Origin: VXLM01 sp965242665 | GTDB taxonomy: Bacteria; Chloroflexota; Dehalococcoidia; Lucifugimonadales; VXLM01 | DNA: 64,000 nucleotides | NCBI GenBank assembly: GCA_965242665.1 | Contig: OZ251484.1 | Location: forward strand, 2,604,001 to 2,668,000 | Direction of reading: 5' to 3' | Shown here: positions 24,030 through 31,686 of the stretch, piece by piece | How positions within the stretch are numbered: position 1 is the first letter of the stretch | How the letters are laid out: each line of letters opens with the position of its first letter | The notes under the pieces: generated by a model | Databases searched by the model: none | Told to the model about the DNA's origin: nothing | What the model saw: only the letters and a program-made list of their open reading frames with translations | Made by a program: the position numbers and the translations under genes

Positions 24030-26765
24030 ATGAACGCAGGCAGGCGTGACGGCGCGATATTGTGGGAGGAGAAACCGGAGGGCGGGCTTCTGTTCTGGCA
24101 GAGGACGCTCACGGTCTTGCCGTTCCAGATTGGGATCGTGATTCGGGACGGGGAAGTCGTGGATGTGTTTTCGCAGGGGAAGCGCAAGCTGCCCAAGGGG
24201 GAAGTGCGGACGTATGTTGCGTCCACCGCGCCGTTCAATCTGACGTTCTGGCTGATGGATCCCGCGGATGCGGCGGAGCCGGAGGAGGGCGTCGCGCTGA
24301 AAGAGCCAGTCCTGACGGCGGACGACGAGGTGGTGACCGGCAGGGTTGCGCTTACGCTGCGGGTCGTGCCCAAGAACGTCGAGTATCTCCTGCAGCTGCC
24401 GGGCGCGGGAATCGGAGGCGTCACGAGTCAAGACGTCTCGCAGGCTATCGCGGGGGAGCTGCTGGCAAAGGTGTTGGCGCTGGACATCCACGGGCATACG
24501 GCGGAGGAGCTGCGGGGGAATCGGGAGTTGTTTCAGGGAATGGGCGAATCCTTGAGAATCGAACTGGCCTCGACGATTCGGTTCTACGGTCTGCGCTTGG
24601 ACAACTTCACCGTCACCTGGGGCCTGACGCAAGAGGAGCGGGAGGCCATCGCAAAGCGGCGGCATGAGGCGCAGCTGCGGGAGATGGAGCGGCGGCATGA
24701 GGCGCAGCTGCAGGAGACGGAGCGGCAGCACGAGGCGCAGCTGCGCGAGATGGAGCGGCAGAAGCAGATCCTCGAACGGCAGCGTGAGCTAGAGGCGCTG
24801 TCGGAGCCTGTACCGCCTCCCGCGCCGCCGTGGCGGCGGGCCGCCGGAACGAGAAGACGGAATATCAGCGCCGCATCATTGCACGACGCAGCTATGTATG
24901 GTGATAAGGAGACGGTGCTGGATCTCGTCAGGGCTGGCGCTGATGTCAATGCGATGACAGAGGACGGTCTGATGCCGCTGCACAGGGCAGCTGGTCTGGG
25001 CTACACGGAGACGGCGGTGGCGCTGGTGAAGTCCGGCGCAGATGTCGACGCAAGGTCCGAGGGCGGCTTGACGCCACTGCATTATGCGGTTAGGGAAGGT
25101 CATAGGGAGACGGCGGTGGCGCTCATCAAGGCCGGCGCTGATGTCGACGCAAGAACCGAGGACGAGTATGGCATGACGCCGCTGCACTTGGCGGCTGGTC
25201 AGGGCCACACGGAGACGGCGGTGGCGCTTATTAGGGCTGGCTCTGATGTCAATGCAGTGGGTGAGGTCGGCCAGACGCCGCTGCTTACGGCGGCTTTGAA
25301 TGGTCATACAGAGACTGCGGTGGCGCTCATCAAGGCCGGCGCTGACGTCGACGCAAGAACCAAGGAGAGCATGACGCCGCTGCACTGGGCGGCCCAGGAA
25401 GGTCATGCGGAGACGGCGGTGGAGTTGGTGAAAGCCGGCGCTGATGTCAACGCAAGACAACAGGAAGGAGGGACGTCGCTGCATGCGGCGGCCCAGGAAG
25501 GTCATGCGGAGACTGCAATGGCGCTGGTCGAGGCTGGCGCTGATGTCAACGCAAGAATCGAAGACGAGCATGGCAACACGCCGCTGCACTTGGCGGCTTT
25601 GAAAGGTCATACGGAGACTGCAATGGCGCTGGTCGAGGCTGGCGCTGATGTCAACGCAAGGGGCAAGAAGGAGGGTTTGACGCCGCTGCACTTGGCGGCT
25701 ATCGCAGGTCATATGGAGACGGTGGTGGCGCTAGTCAAGGCAGGAGCCGATGTCAACGCAAGGGGCAAGAAGGAGGGTTTGACGCCGCTGCACTTGGCGG
25801 CTGGGCGCGGTCATTCGGAGACTGCGTTGGACCTGGTGAAGGCCGGCGCCGATGTCAATGCAATGACTGCCACCGGTGCAACGCCGTTGGATATTGCAGA
25901 GTATAACGGCCATATCGAGACTGTGGATGCGCTTCGCCGGTCGGGAGCCATGAACGCAATAAATGAGGACGTCACAACCGTCATAAATCAGCTGGATTGG
26001 GCAGTTATGTCAGGGGATACCGAGAGGGCGCTGGATCTCATCTCCGCCGGGGCTGATGTCACCACGAGAACTGAGGACGGTATAACGCCGCTGCACTTTG
26101 CAGCTGGTCTGGGTCATACGGAGACGGTGCTGGCGCTCATCAAGGCCGGCGCTGACGTCAATGCAAGGAGCAAGGCCGGCACTACACCGCTGCACTTTGC
26201 GGCCGAGACGGGTCATACGGACACGGTCTTGGCGCTGATCAAGGCCGGTGCTGACGTTAACACAATGACTGCCACCGGCGCAACGCCCCTGGACTATGCC
26301 GCTGCACAAGGTCATACGGAGACTGCAGATGCGCTTCGCCGGGCAGGCGGCGATGTTGATGCAGTAGATGAGGACGTCACAACCGTCATAGCTCAGCTGC
26401 ATTTGGCAGTTATGTCAGGGGATACCGAGAAGGCTCTGGATATCATCTCCGCCGGGGCTGATGTCAACGCAAGAGATGAGGACGGTTGGACGGCGCTGCA
26501 CAAGGCGGTTGAGGAAGGGCATACCGCGACGGTGTTGGCGCTGGTGTCCGCCGGGGCCGATGTCAACGCAAGAGGAGTACTCGGCGGGACACCGCTGCAC
26601 TGGGCGGCTGGGCGCGGTCATACGGAGGCGGCGTTGGCGCTGGTGTCCGCCGGCGCGGATGTCGACGCAAGGAATAAGTACGGTCGTACGCCACTGGAAT
26701 TGGCAGCTGTGGAAGGTCATACGGAGACGGTGGATGCGCTTCGCCGGGCGGGGGCGGTGGATTGA
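24030..26765 (+). CDS. SPFH (band 7)-coiled-coil-ankyrin repeat fusion protein
   Basis: A 911-residue protein with GGAGG 7 nt before its ATG. Residues about 1-210 read as an SPFH/band-7-like domain of the YdjI/virion-core type (ILWEEKPEGGLLFWQRTL, VVDVFSQGKRKLPKGEVRTY, FWLMDPAD, VTGRVALTLRVVPKNVEYLL, FYGLRLDNFTVTWGLTQEER). Residues about 213-255 are a charged coiled coil made of HEAQLREMER-type repeats. A Pro-rich linker follows. From about 285 to the end are 19 ankyrin repeats (G-TPLH-AA-GH-ETA-AL-KAGADVNAR). A block of three repeats containing EDVTTVI and AVMSGDTEKALD occurs twice, showing segmental duplication. No membrane helix or signal peptide is seen, so it should oligomerise in the cytoplasm, perhaps at membranes, and present ankyrin surfaces to partners. 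Confidence 0.85.
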   Translation: MNAGRRDGAILWEEKPEGGLLFWQRTLTVLPFQIGIVIRDGEVVDVFSQGKRKLPKGEVRTYVASTAPFNLTFWLMDPADAAEPEEGVALKEPVLTADDEVVTGRVALTLRVVPKNVEYLLQLPGAGIGGVTSQDVSQAIAGELLAKVLALDIHGHTAEELRGNRELFQGMGESLRIELASTIRFYGLRLDNFTVTWGLTQEEREAIAKRRHEAQLREMERRHEAQLQETERQHEAQLREMERQKQILERQRELEALSEPVPPPAPPWRRAAGTRRRNISAASLHDAAMYGDKETVLDLVRAGADVNAMTEDGLMPLHRAAGLGYTETAVALVKSGADVDARSEGGLTPLHYAVREGHRETAVALIKAGADVDARTEDEYGMTPLHLAAGQGHTETAVALIRAGSDVNAVGEVGQTPLLTAALNGHTETAVALIKAGADVDARTKESMTPLHWAAQEGHAETAVELVKAGADVNARQQEGGTSLHAAAQEGHAETAMALVEAGADVNARIEDEHGNTPLHLAALKGHTETAMALVEAGADVNARGKKEGLTPLHLAAIAGHMETVVALVKAGADVNARGKKEGLTPLHLAAGRGHSETALDLVKAGADVNAMTATGATPLDIAEYNGHIETVDALRRSGAMNAINEDVTTVINQLDWAVMSGDTERALDLISAGADVTTRTEDGITPLHFAAGLGHTETVLALIKAGADVNARSKAGTTPLHFAAETGHTDTVLALIKAGADVNTMTATGATPLDYAAAQGHTETADALRRAGGDVDAVDEDVTTVIAQLHLAVMSGDTEKALDIISAGADVNARDEDGWTALHKAVEEGHTATVLALVSAGADVNARGVLGGTPLHWAAGRGHTEAALALVSAGADVDARNKYGRTPLELAAVEGHTETVDALRRAGAVD
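24660..24790 (+). repeat. Short tandem repeats coding the coiled coil
   Basis: Three to four imperfect 33-bp units containing CGGCATGAGGCGCAGCTG, coding HEAQLREMERR. They lie between the SPFH-like and ankyrin parts and may change in copy number. Confidence 0.85.
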
Positions 26766-26783
26766 GGGGTAGAGATTTCTCTG

Positions 26784-26792
26784 TGGTATACT
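26784..26792 (+). promoter_or_regulatory. Extended -10 promoter of the retropepsin-MntA-HepT operon
   Basis: TGGTATACT is an extended -10 element (TGn plus TATACT). A weak -35 TTGAGG at 26762-26767, overlapping the ankyrin gene stop, gives a 19-bp spacer. Start near 26799. Confidence 0.5.
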
Positions 26793-26808
26793 TCGGGTCA
26801 AACAGGTA

Positions 26809-26849
26809 GAGGTGACTTGCGGGTCTTGTCGATGCGGACAAGTCATCTC
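26809..26849 (+). promoter_or_regulatory. Leader hairpin before the retropepsin gene
   Basis: GAGGTGACTTG (26809-26819) pairs with CAAGTCATCTC (26839-26849): an 11-bp stem with one G-U pair and a 19-nt loop. It ends 3-4 nt before the AAAGGAG ribosome-binding site, so folding could affect translation. Confidence 0.5.
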
Positions 26850-26865
26850 GCGAAAGGAGTTCGTG

Positions 26866-27327
26866 ATGGGGAATATCAACACAATGGATGGGAACGGCGC
26901 AACTTTCGGACAGTATGGCCGTCCGGACCGTTTGGTAGAAGCTGGACCTATGGTCAGCGTACAGATCGGCGATGACCACAAATTCCGCCCCGGCGGTGAC
27001 AGGCATGGGCCAAACTTGTCCAATACCTTATACAGTGCGCTAGTAGATACAGGGTCGCGGGATAGTTGCATTGACTCGGGTCTCGCTACGGAATTGAATC
27101 TACAGATTCTCGGTCAAAGGTGCTTGACGGGATTCCAAGGGTCTCAACGAGTTAACGTATACTATGCTCAGGTTTATATTCCTGAATTGAACGGTGTGTT
27201 TTCTCACCAGTTTGCCGGGGTGAACCTGGGAAAACCTCCTCACGTCCTCATCGGCAGAGACCTACTCCAAAATTTCACCATGACTTATGAGGGGCAGACG
27301 GGAGTCGTGAGCATCAGCAGAGGCTAG
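26866..27327 (+). CDS. Retropepsin-like (clan AA) aspartic protease
   Basis: A 153-residue protein starting at ATG 26866 after AAAGGAG; the 18 upstream in-frame residues overlap the leader hairpin and are rejected. The catalytic Asp-Thr-Gly is in YSALVDTGSRDSCID near residue 65. The second psi-loop strand is HVLIGRDLLQNFTMTY near residue 125, the typical end of bacterial single-domain retropepsins, which work as dimers. No signal peptide is seen, so it should be cytoplasmic. Base composition is more AT-rich than its neighbours. Only 8 bp separate it from the MntA gene, so it is likely in one operon with the toxin-antitoxin pair. The substrate is unknown. Confidence 0.75.
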   Translation: MGNINTMDGNGATFGQYGRPDRLVEAGPMVSVQIGDDHKFRPGGDRHGPNLSNTLYSALVDTGSRDSCIDSGLATELNLQILGQRCLTGFQGSQRVNVYYAQVYIPELNGVFSHQFAGVNLGKPPHVLIGRDLLQNFTMTYEGQTGVVSISRG

Positions 27328-27335
27328 GCGAAACA

Positions 27336-27629
27336 ATGACGGATAGGGACGAGGCGCTGCGGACGCTGCGAGGGCTGAAGGGGGCCCTGTCGGAGCGGTA
27401 CGGGGTGATTGGGCTGGCGTTGTTTGGTTCGGTTGCGCGAGGTGAGGCGGAGGAAGGGAGCGATGTGGATATTTTGGTGCGTTTCGACGGGCCTGCGACG
27501 TCGCGGCAGTTCTTTGGGGTGCAGTTTGCGATTGAGGATGCGCTGGGGCGTCCTGTGGATTTGGTGACGGACAAGGCGCTGCGGGCGGAGTTGCGTCCGT
27601 ATGTGGAGGCGGAGGCGATCGATGTCTGA
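27336..27629 (+). CDS. mntA: MntA-type minimal nucleotidyltransferase antitoxin
   Basis: A 97-residue minimal nucleotidyltransferase. The signature GLALFGSVARGEAEEGSDVD gives GSx(10)DxD, with a third acidic position in GRPVDLVTD. In HepT-MntA modules this protein adds AMP to the HepT RNase and silences it. It overlaps the downstream DUF86/HepT gene by 8 bp, which fixes the pairing. Eight bp upstream is the retropepsin gene. Some minimal nucleotidyltransferases lack antitoxin function, so the role rests on the family and pairing. Confidence 0.88.
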   Translation: MTDRDEALRTLRGLKGALSERYGVIGLALFGSVARGEAEEGSDVDILVRFDGPATSRQFFGVQFAIEDALGRPVDLVTDKALRAELRPYVEAEAIDV

Positions 27630-27975
27630 TGGTGGGCGACAACGAGAGTGGCGTTGCTTCGTCGAGGATATGATTGGGTTCGGCGAGAGAGTCTTGTCGT
27701 ATACGGATGGACTTGATCGGAAGTCGTTCGTTACTGATTCCCTCGTCTACGATGCTACCCTCCGCAACTTGGAGCTCATTGGCGAAGCGGCGACTCGCGT
27801 GCCGGATTCGATCCGGGTGCAGTATCCGGGGATACCGTGGCGGTCAATAGTGGGGATGCGAAACCGGATCATTCATGTGTATCTTGGCGTCGACGATGAC
27901 ATCGTTTGGAGCGTCATTCAGAAAGACATTCCCGCGCTGCTGCCCCAGTTGCGGGAGATGCTGGGGGCGGAGTAG
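27622..27975 (+). CDS. hepT: HepT-like ribonuclease toxin (DUF86)
   Basis: A 117-residue all-helical HEPN-family protein. The catalytic motif Rx4HxY is complete in RNRIIHVYLG near residue 85. The helix with NLELIGEAATRVP near 50 is typical of DUF86. I chose ATG 27622 (MSDGG), which overlaps mntA by 8 bp, over the GTG- or TTG-type extension at 27601. It is predicted to cut RNA when not AMPylated by MntA. REP-like repeats follow immediately. Confidence 0.88.
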   Translation: MSDGGRQREWRCFVEDMIGFGERVLSYTDGLDRKSFVTDSLVYDATLRNLELIGEAATRVPDSIRVQYPGIPWRSIVGMRNRIIHVYLGVDDDIVWSVIQKDIPALLPQLREMLGAE

Positions 27976-28083
27976 ATTCCCGCCTTCGCGGGAATGACGT
28001 GAGTGTAGGCGGGAATGACGGGATGGGGCAGGAGTATGACGGGCATGGGTGCGGGAATGACGTGGGTGTGGGCGGGAATGACG
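27976..28083. repeat. REP-like hairpin with dispersed half-units
   Basis: Hairpin ATTCCCGCCTTCGCGGGAAT starting at 27977, followed by four to five GCGGGAATGACG half-units at irregular spacing, ending about 55 bp before the nucleoside hydrolase. Confidence 0.85.
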
Positions 28084-28137
28084 AGACTGCGGCGGCGGAG
28101 GGGGTGTTCGATCAGGCGTGAGGGACGGAGGGAGACT

Positions 28138-29076
28138 ATGCGGAAGGTGGTAATCGACACGGATCCGGGGGCGGATGATGCGCTGGCTCTGATGATGGCG
28201 TTGAACTCGGATGCGTTGGCTGTGGAGGGCATTACCACGGTCGGGGGGAATGCGACGCTGTCGGAGACGACGCGCAACGCGCTGCGCCTCGTGGAGTATT
28301 TCGAGAGGGAGATGGGAGCGGGGGCCGGCAGCGCGGCAGTGCGGATTGTGGCGGGGGCGGATCGTCCGACGCATGGGGCGTTCAGTCATGCGTATCATGT
28401 TCACGGGCCGGGCGGGCTTGGCGTGGATCTGCCAGGGCCGTCTTCGAAGCCGCACGGGGCGGACGCGCCGCGCTTCATCCGCGACCTGGTGTCCGCGTCG
28501 CCTGGCAGAGTCACCGTCATCGCGCTTGGGCCGCTGACCAATATCGCCGCGGCTCTGGAGCGTTTTCCCGGGCTGGCATCGGAGGTCGAGGAGATCGTGG
28601 TCATGGGCGGGGCGCTGGAGGTCGAGGGGAATATCACGCGGTACGCGGAGTTCAATATCTACGAGGATCCGTGGGCGGCGAACGCGGTCTTCACATGCGG
28701 CGCGCCGGTCAGGCTGGTCGGTCTGGATGTGACCCGCAGAACGTTCCTGCACAGGAGCGACGGGCCGGAGTGGTTTCCGGGCGGGTCGGCGTCCGCGCGT
28801 CTGTGCAACCGCATCATGGCGAGCTTGCTCCATGGGTCGGAGGCCCCGCAGGTGTTCCACCTGCACGACCCGTTGGCGCTGGCGGCCGCTATCGATCCGG
28901 ACGCGCTGACCTATCGGCAGGCGAGCGTGTCGGTCGCAACGGACGGAAAAGAACGCGGGCGGACTACCGCGCATTTCGGACGGGGGACGGTCAAGGCAGC
29001 TGTCGGGGTGGATGTTCCCCGGGCGCTGCAACTGGTGCGGAGCGCGGTCTCTGGGGAGGGCGCGGGTCGTCGCTGA
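28138..29076 (+). CDS. Inosine-uridine-type nucleoside hydrolase
   Basis: A 312-residue hydrolase starting at ATG 28138 after GGAGGGAG; the upstream open frame is repeat-derived. The calcium-binding motif DTDPGADDALA is at residues 7-17. GNATLSETTRNALRL near 45, VMGGALEVEGNITRYAEFNIYEDP-type residues near 160 and HDPLALAAAIDP near 240 complete the active site of the family. It cleaves the N-glycosidic bond of ribonucleosides to base and ribose in salvage. It stands alone between repeat regions. Base specificity is not readable. Confidence 0.93.
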   Translation: MRKVVIDTDPGADDALALMMALNSDALAVEGITTVGGNATLSETTRNALRLVEYFEREMGAGAGSAAVRIVAGADRPTHGAFSHAYHVHGPGGLGVDLPGPSSKPHGADAPRFIRDLVSASPGRVTVIALGPLTNIAAALERFPGLASEVEEIVVMGGALEVEGNITRYAEFNIYEDPWAANAVFTCGAPVRLVGLDVTRRTFLHRSDGPEWFPGGSASARLCNRIMASLLHGSEAPQVFHLHDPLALAAAIDPDALTYRQASVSVATDGKERGRTTAHFGRGTVKAAVGVDVPRALQLVRSAVSGEGAGRR

Positions 29077-29099
29077 TGCGGCGCGGTCGCAGGCAGCTG

Positions 29100-29182
29100 G
29101 GTTCCCGCCTTCGCGGGAATGACGTAGGCAGACGAACGAGGGACACGGGGCGACGGATGCGGTGCGATAGATTCCCGCCTAC
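29100..29182. repeat. REP-like hairpin copies, left side of the inserted element
   Basis: One hairpin TTCCCGCCTTCGCGGGAATG at about 29102 and the left half of a second, ATTCCCGCCTAC (29171-29182), which is interrupted by the 127-bp element. Confidence 0.85.
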
Positions 29183-29309
29183 GGAGACCTTTGAATAACT
29201 AGGCGGAGTGGTTGTTTTGGGATGCTCTGCCCATGGTGCGCCCGTTCATTTTGCGTGCTTCGGGTTCCATTCCCATACCCCCCCGGCAAGAGGTTATGCA
29301 AAGGTCTCC
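29183..29309. mobile_element. 127-bp MITE-like element inserted in a REP-like hairpin loop
   Basis: The ends GGAGACCTTTGAATAAC and (reversed) GGAGACCTTTGCATAAC match at 16 of 17 positions. The element is flanked by CTAC on both sides (29179-29182 and 29310-29313), consistent with a 4-bp target duplication, and removing it restores an intact hairpin ATTCCCGC-CTAC-GCGGGAAT. It has no open reading frame. A related truncated copy is at 48254-48310. Confidence 0.75.
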
Positions 29310-29460
29310 CTACGCGGGAATGACGTAGACAGACGAACGAGGGGCGGGGGCACGGGATGCGGTGCGCTGGATTCCCACCTTTGCGGGAATGACGGGACGG
29401 CCTTCGCGGGGATGACGTGGGAGAGTGCGGGAATGGTGGGAGGGCCTTCGCGGGAATGAT
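29310..29460. repeat. REP-like repeats, right side of the inserted element
   Basis: The right half CTACGCGGGAATGACGTAGAC, then a hairpin ATTCCCACCTTTGCGGGAAT at about 29370 and several CTTCGCGGGAATGA-type halves. From here to the groEL stop at 29552 I see no gene. Confidence 0.8.
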
Positions 29461-29551
29461 GTGAGTGGATGTGGCCACTGAGGTGGAGGCGTCGTGCCTC
29501 TCACCGTACTTCCTAGCGGAGGGGTGCGGCCACTGGAATGAGGGTGGGGGT

Positions 29552-31168
29552 TTAGTCGTAGTAGTCGGGCATTGGGGGTTGGCCAGGTTTGGGTTTTTCG
29601 ATGATGTCGGTGATGATGGACTCGGTGGTTATGACCATGGAGGCGAGGCTGGCGGCGTTTTCGACGGCGGAGCGGGTGACTTTGGCGGGGTCGACGATCC
29701 CGCGTTCGAGGAGGTTTCCGTAGTCGCCTGTTTCGGCGTCGTAGCCCCAATCGCCGCCGCGGGCGCGGGTTTCCGCGAGGACGACCTCTCCGGAGACGCC
29801 GGTGTTTTCGGATATGAGCTTGAGTGGTGAGGAGAGGGCTTTCTCGAGGATTCGGATTCCGGTTTCCTCATCGGTCGTTTGGGGGGCGAGGGTATCAAGG
29901 GCGCTGGCGGCTCTGATGAGGGTGACGCCGCCACCGGGGACTATACCTTCCTCGACTGCTGCACGGGTAGCGGAGAGGGCGTCTTCGACTCGCTGTTTCT
30001 TTTCCTTGAGTTCGACTTCGGTTGCGGCTCCGACTTTGAGGATGGCGACGCCGCCTGAGAGTTTGGCGAGGCGTTCTTCGAGTTTTTCGCGGTCGTAGTC
30101 GGATGTGGTATCTTCGATTTGTGCGCGCAGTTGGTTCATGCGGCCGGTGATGGCGTCTTCGGAGCCGCCGCCACCGACGATGGTGGTATCGTCTTTCGTG
30201 GATATGACTCTGCGTGCGCGTCCGAGGTCGGCGGGGGTGATGGAGTCGAGGGTGCGGCCGACATCTTCGCTGATGAGGGTTGCGCCGGTGAGTACGGCCA
30301 TGTCTTCGAGCATGGCTTTTCGTCGGTCGCCAAAGGCGGGGGCTTTGACGGCGAGGGCGGAGAATGCGCCGCGCAATCGGTTGACTACGAGAGTTGCGAG
30401 GGCTTCCCCTTCAACGTCTTCGGCAATCAGGACGATGTTCTTGCTGATTTGGACGATCTTTTCGAGAGCTGGGACGAGCTCGGAGACTGCGGATATCTTC
30501 TTGTCGGTAATGAGGATGTATGGGTCGTCGATTTCCGCGGTCATGCGGTCTTGATTGGTGGTGAAGTAGGGGGAGATGTAGCCTTTGTCGAACTCCATTC
30601 CTTCGACGTACTCTTGTTCATAGGCGAGGGCTTTGGATTCTTCGACGGTGATGACGCCGTCTTTGCCGACCTTTTCGATCACTTCTGCGATGAGGCTTCC
30701 CATCTCTTCGTCGTGCGCTGCGAGGGCTGCGACTTGGCTGATTTGCTTGCGTCCGGCGACGGGCTGCGCCATTTCTTCGATCGAGCTGCGGACTGCGGCG
30801 ACGCCTTGGTCAATCCCCTTCTTGAGGAGCATGGGATTGCTGCCTGCGGCGATGTTCTTGAAACCTTCGTGGATGATGGATTGTGCGAGGACGGTGGCGG
30901 TTGTGGTTCCGTCGCCTGCTTTGTCGTTCGTCTTGCTGGCTGCTTCTTTCAGGAGTTGGGCGCCCATATTCTCGTATGGGTCTTGGAGGACGATCTCCTT
31001 GGCGATGGTAACGCCGTCGCTGGAGATCTTTGGTCCTGCGAAGTCGTCGTCGATGACGACGTTTCTGCCGCGCGGGCCGAGTGTGGCGCCGACTGCGTCG
31101 GTCATGATGTCGATCCCGCGTTTGAGCGCCGCGCGCGCTTCGTCGCTAAACTCTAGCTGCTTTGCCAC
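29552..31168 (-). CDS. groL: 60-kDa chaperonin GroEL
   Basis: A 538-residue GroEL. Diagnostic stretches are ATLGPRGRNVVIDDDF near residue 30, NDKAGDGTTTATVLAQSI near 85 (ATP-binding), EVIEKVGKDGVITVEES, KAPAFGDRRKAMLEDMA and GIVPGGGVTLIRA. The C-terminus ends KPGQPPMPDYYD and lacks the GGM-rich tail of many GroELs. It folds proteins in the cytoplasm in a double ring capped by GroES, encoded 37 bp upstream in the same operon. Confidence 0.98.
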   Translation of the reverse strand: MAKQLEFSDEARAALKRGIDIMTDAVGATLGPRGRNVVIDDDFAGPKISSDGVTIAKEIVLQDPYENMGAQLLKEAASKTNDKAGDGTTTATVLAQSIIHEGFKNIAAGSNPMLLKKGIDQGVAAVRSSIEEMAQPVAGRKQISQVAALAAHDEEMGSLIAEVIEKVGKDGVITVEESKALAYEQEYVEGMEFDKGYISPYFTTNQDRMTAEIDDPYILITDKKISAVSELVPALEKIVQISKNIVLIAEDVEGEALATLVVNRLRGAFSALAVKAPAFGDRRKAMLEDMAVLTGATLISEDVGRTLDSITPADLGRARRVISTKDDTTIVGGGGSEDAITGRMNQLRAQIEDTTSDYDREKLEERLAKLSGGVAILKVGAATEVELKEKKQRVEDALSATRAAVEEGIVPGGGVTLIRAASALDTLAPQTTDEETGIRILEKALSSPLKLISENTGVSGEVVLAETRARGGDWGYDAETGDYGNLLERGIVDPAKVTRSAVENAASLASMVITTESIITDIIEKPKPGQPPMPDYYD

Positions 31169-31205
31169 TGTCTGGTCCTCCGTGCTCGATCGTTGTGGAC
31201 GGCGT

Positions 31206-31502
31206 CTACTTCACGACGAGGATGTCGTCTTCGCCGATGATGAGGTATTCGACGTCGTCTTGCTTGAACTCTGTGCCTACGTACTGGGGATATACGACGG
31301 TATCGCCGACTTGGAGGGAGACGGGAACGCGCTCGCCGGAGTCGGTGATCCGGCCTGGTCCGACGGCGACCACCTCGCCCTCCTGGGGCTTTTCCTTGGC
31401 TGTATCGGGGATGTATATGCCCCCTGGGCCTCTAGCCGCAGCGGCCTCGGACGGTTTGACGACGACGCGATTTCCGAGGGGGGAGTACGTGCTCTCTGCC
31501 AT
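31206..31502 (-). CDS. groS: 10-kDa co-chaperonin GroES
   Basis: A 98-residue GroES: PLGNRVVVKPSEAA at the N-terminus, the mobile loop region RGPGGIYIPDTAKEKPQEGEV, VVAVGPGR and the end DILVVK. The ATG is preceded by GGAGG at 10-nt range. It forms the cap of the GroEL ring. First gene of the groES-groEL operon. Confidence 0.98.
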   Translation of the reverse strand: MAESTYSPLGNRVVVKPSEAAAARGPGGIYIPDTAKEKPQEGEVVAVGPGRITDSGERVPVSLQVGDTVVYPQYVGTEFKQDDVEYLIIGEDDILVVK

Positions 31503-31568
31503 ATTTCCGAATCCTCCGTATGCTGCGGATGCCGCAGTTTGCAGCCCATTGCATGTGCTGCCAATATA

Positions 31569-31597
31569 ATCGTATGACAGCCGGGACTGTATGTCAA
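31569..31597 (-). promoter_or_regulatory. groES-groEL promoter with an inverted repeat, no CIRCE
   Basis: On the minus strand TTGACA (complement of 31592-31597), 17-bp spacer, TACGAT (complement of 31569-31574). The core contains nested inverted repeats TGACA-N12-TGTCA (31575-31596) and ACAG-N6-CTGT. No CIRCE element (TTAGCACTC-N9-GAGTGCTAA) is present, so HrcA control is unlikely. Confidence 0.6.
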
Positions 31598-31686
31598 CAA
31601 AGTGCGGCGGGCGGTTCCGTTTGGTCTGTTGGGATGACGGTTCGGGGACGGCAACTCCAAGCGGTGCGTCTAATCGCGCAACGGGA

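Noticed and set aside
31503..31600. CIRCE element upstream of groES
   Set aside because: No TTAGCACTC or its complement at the right spacing was found.
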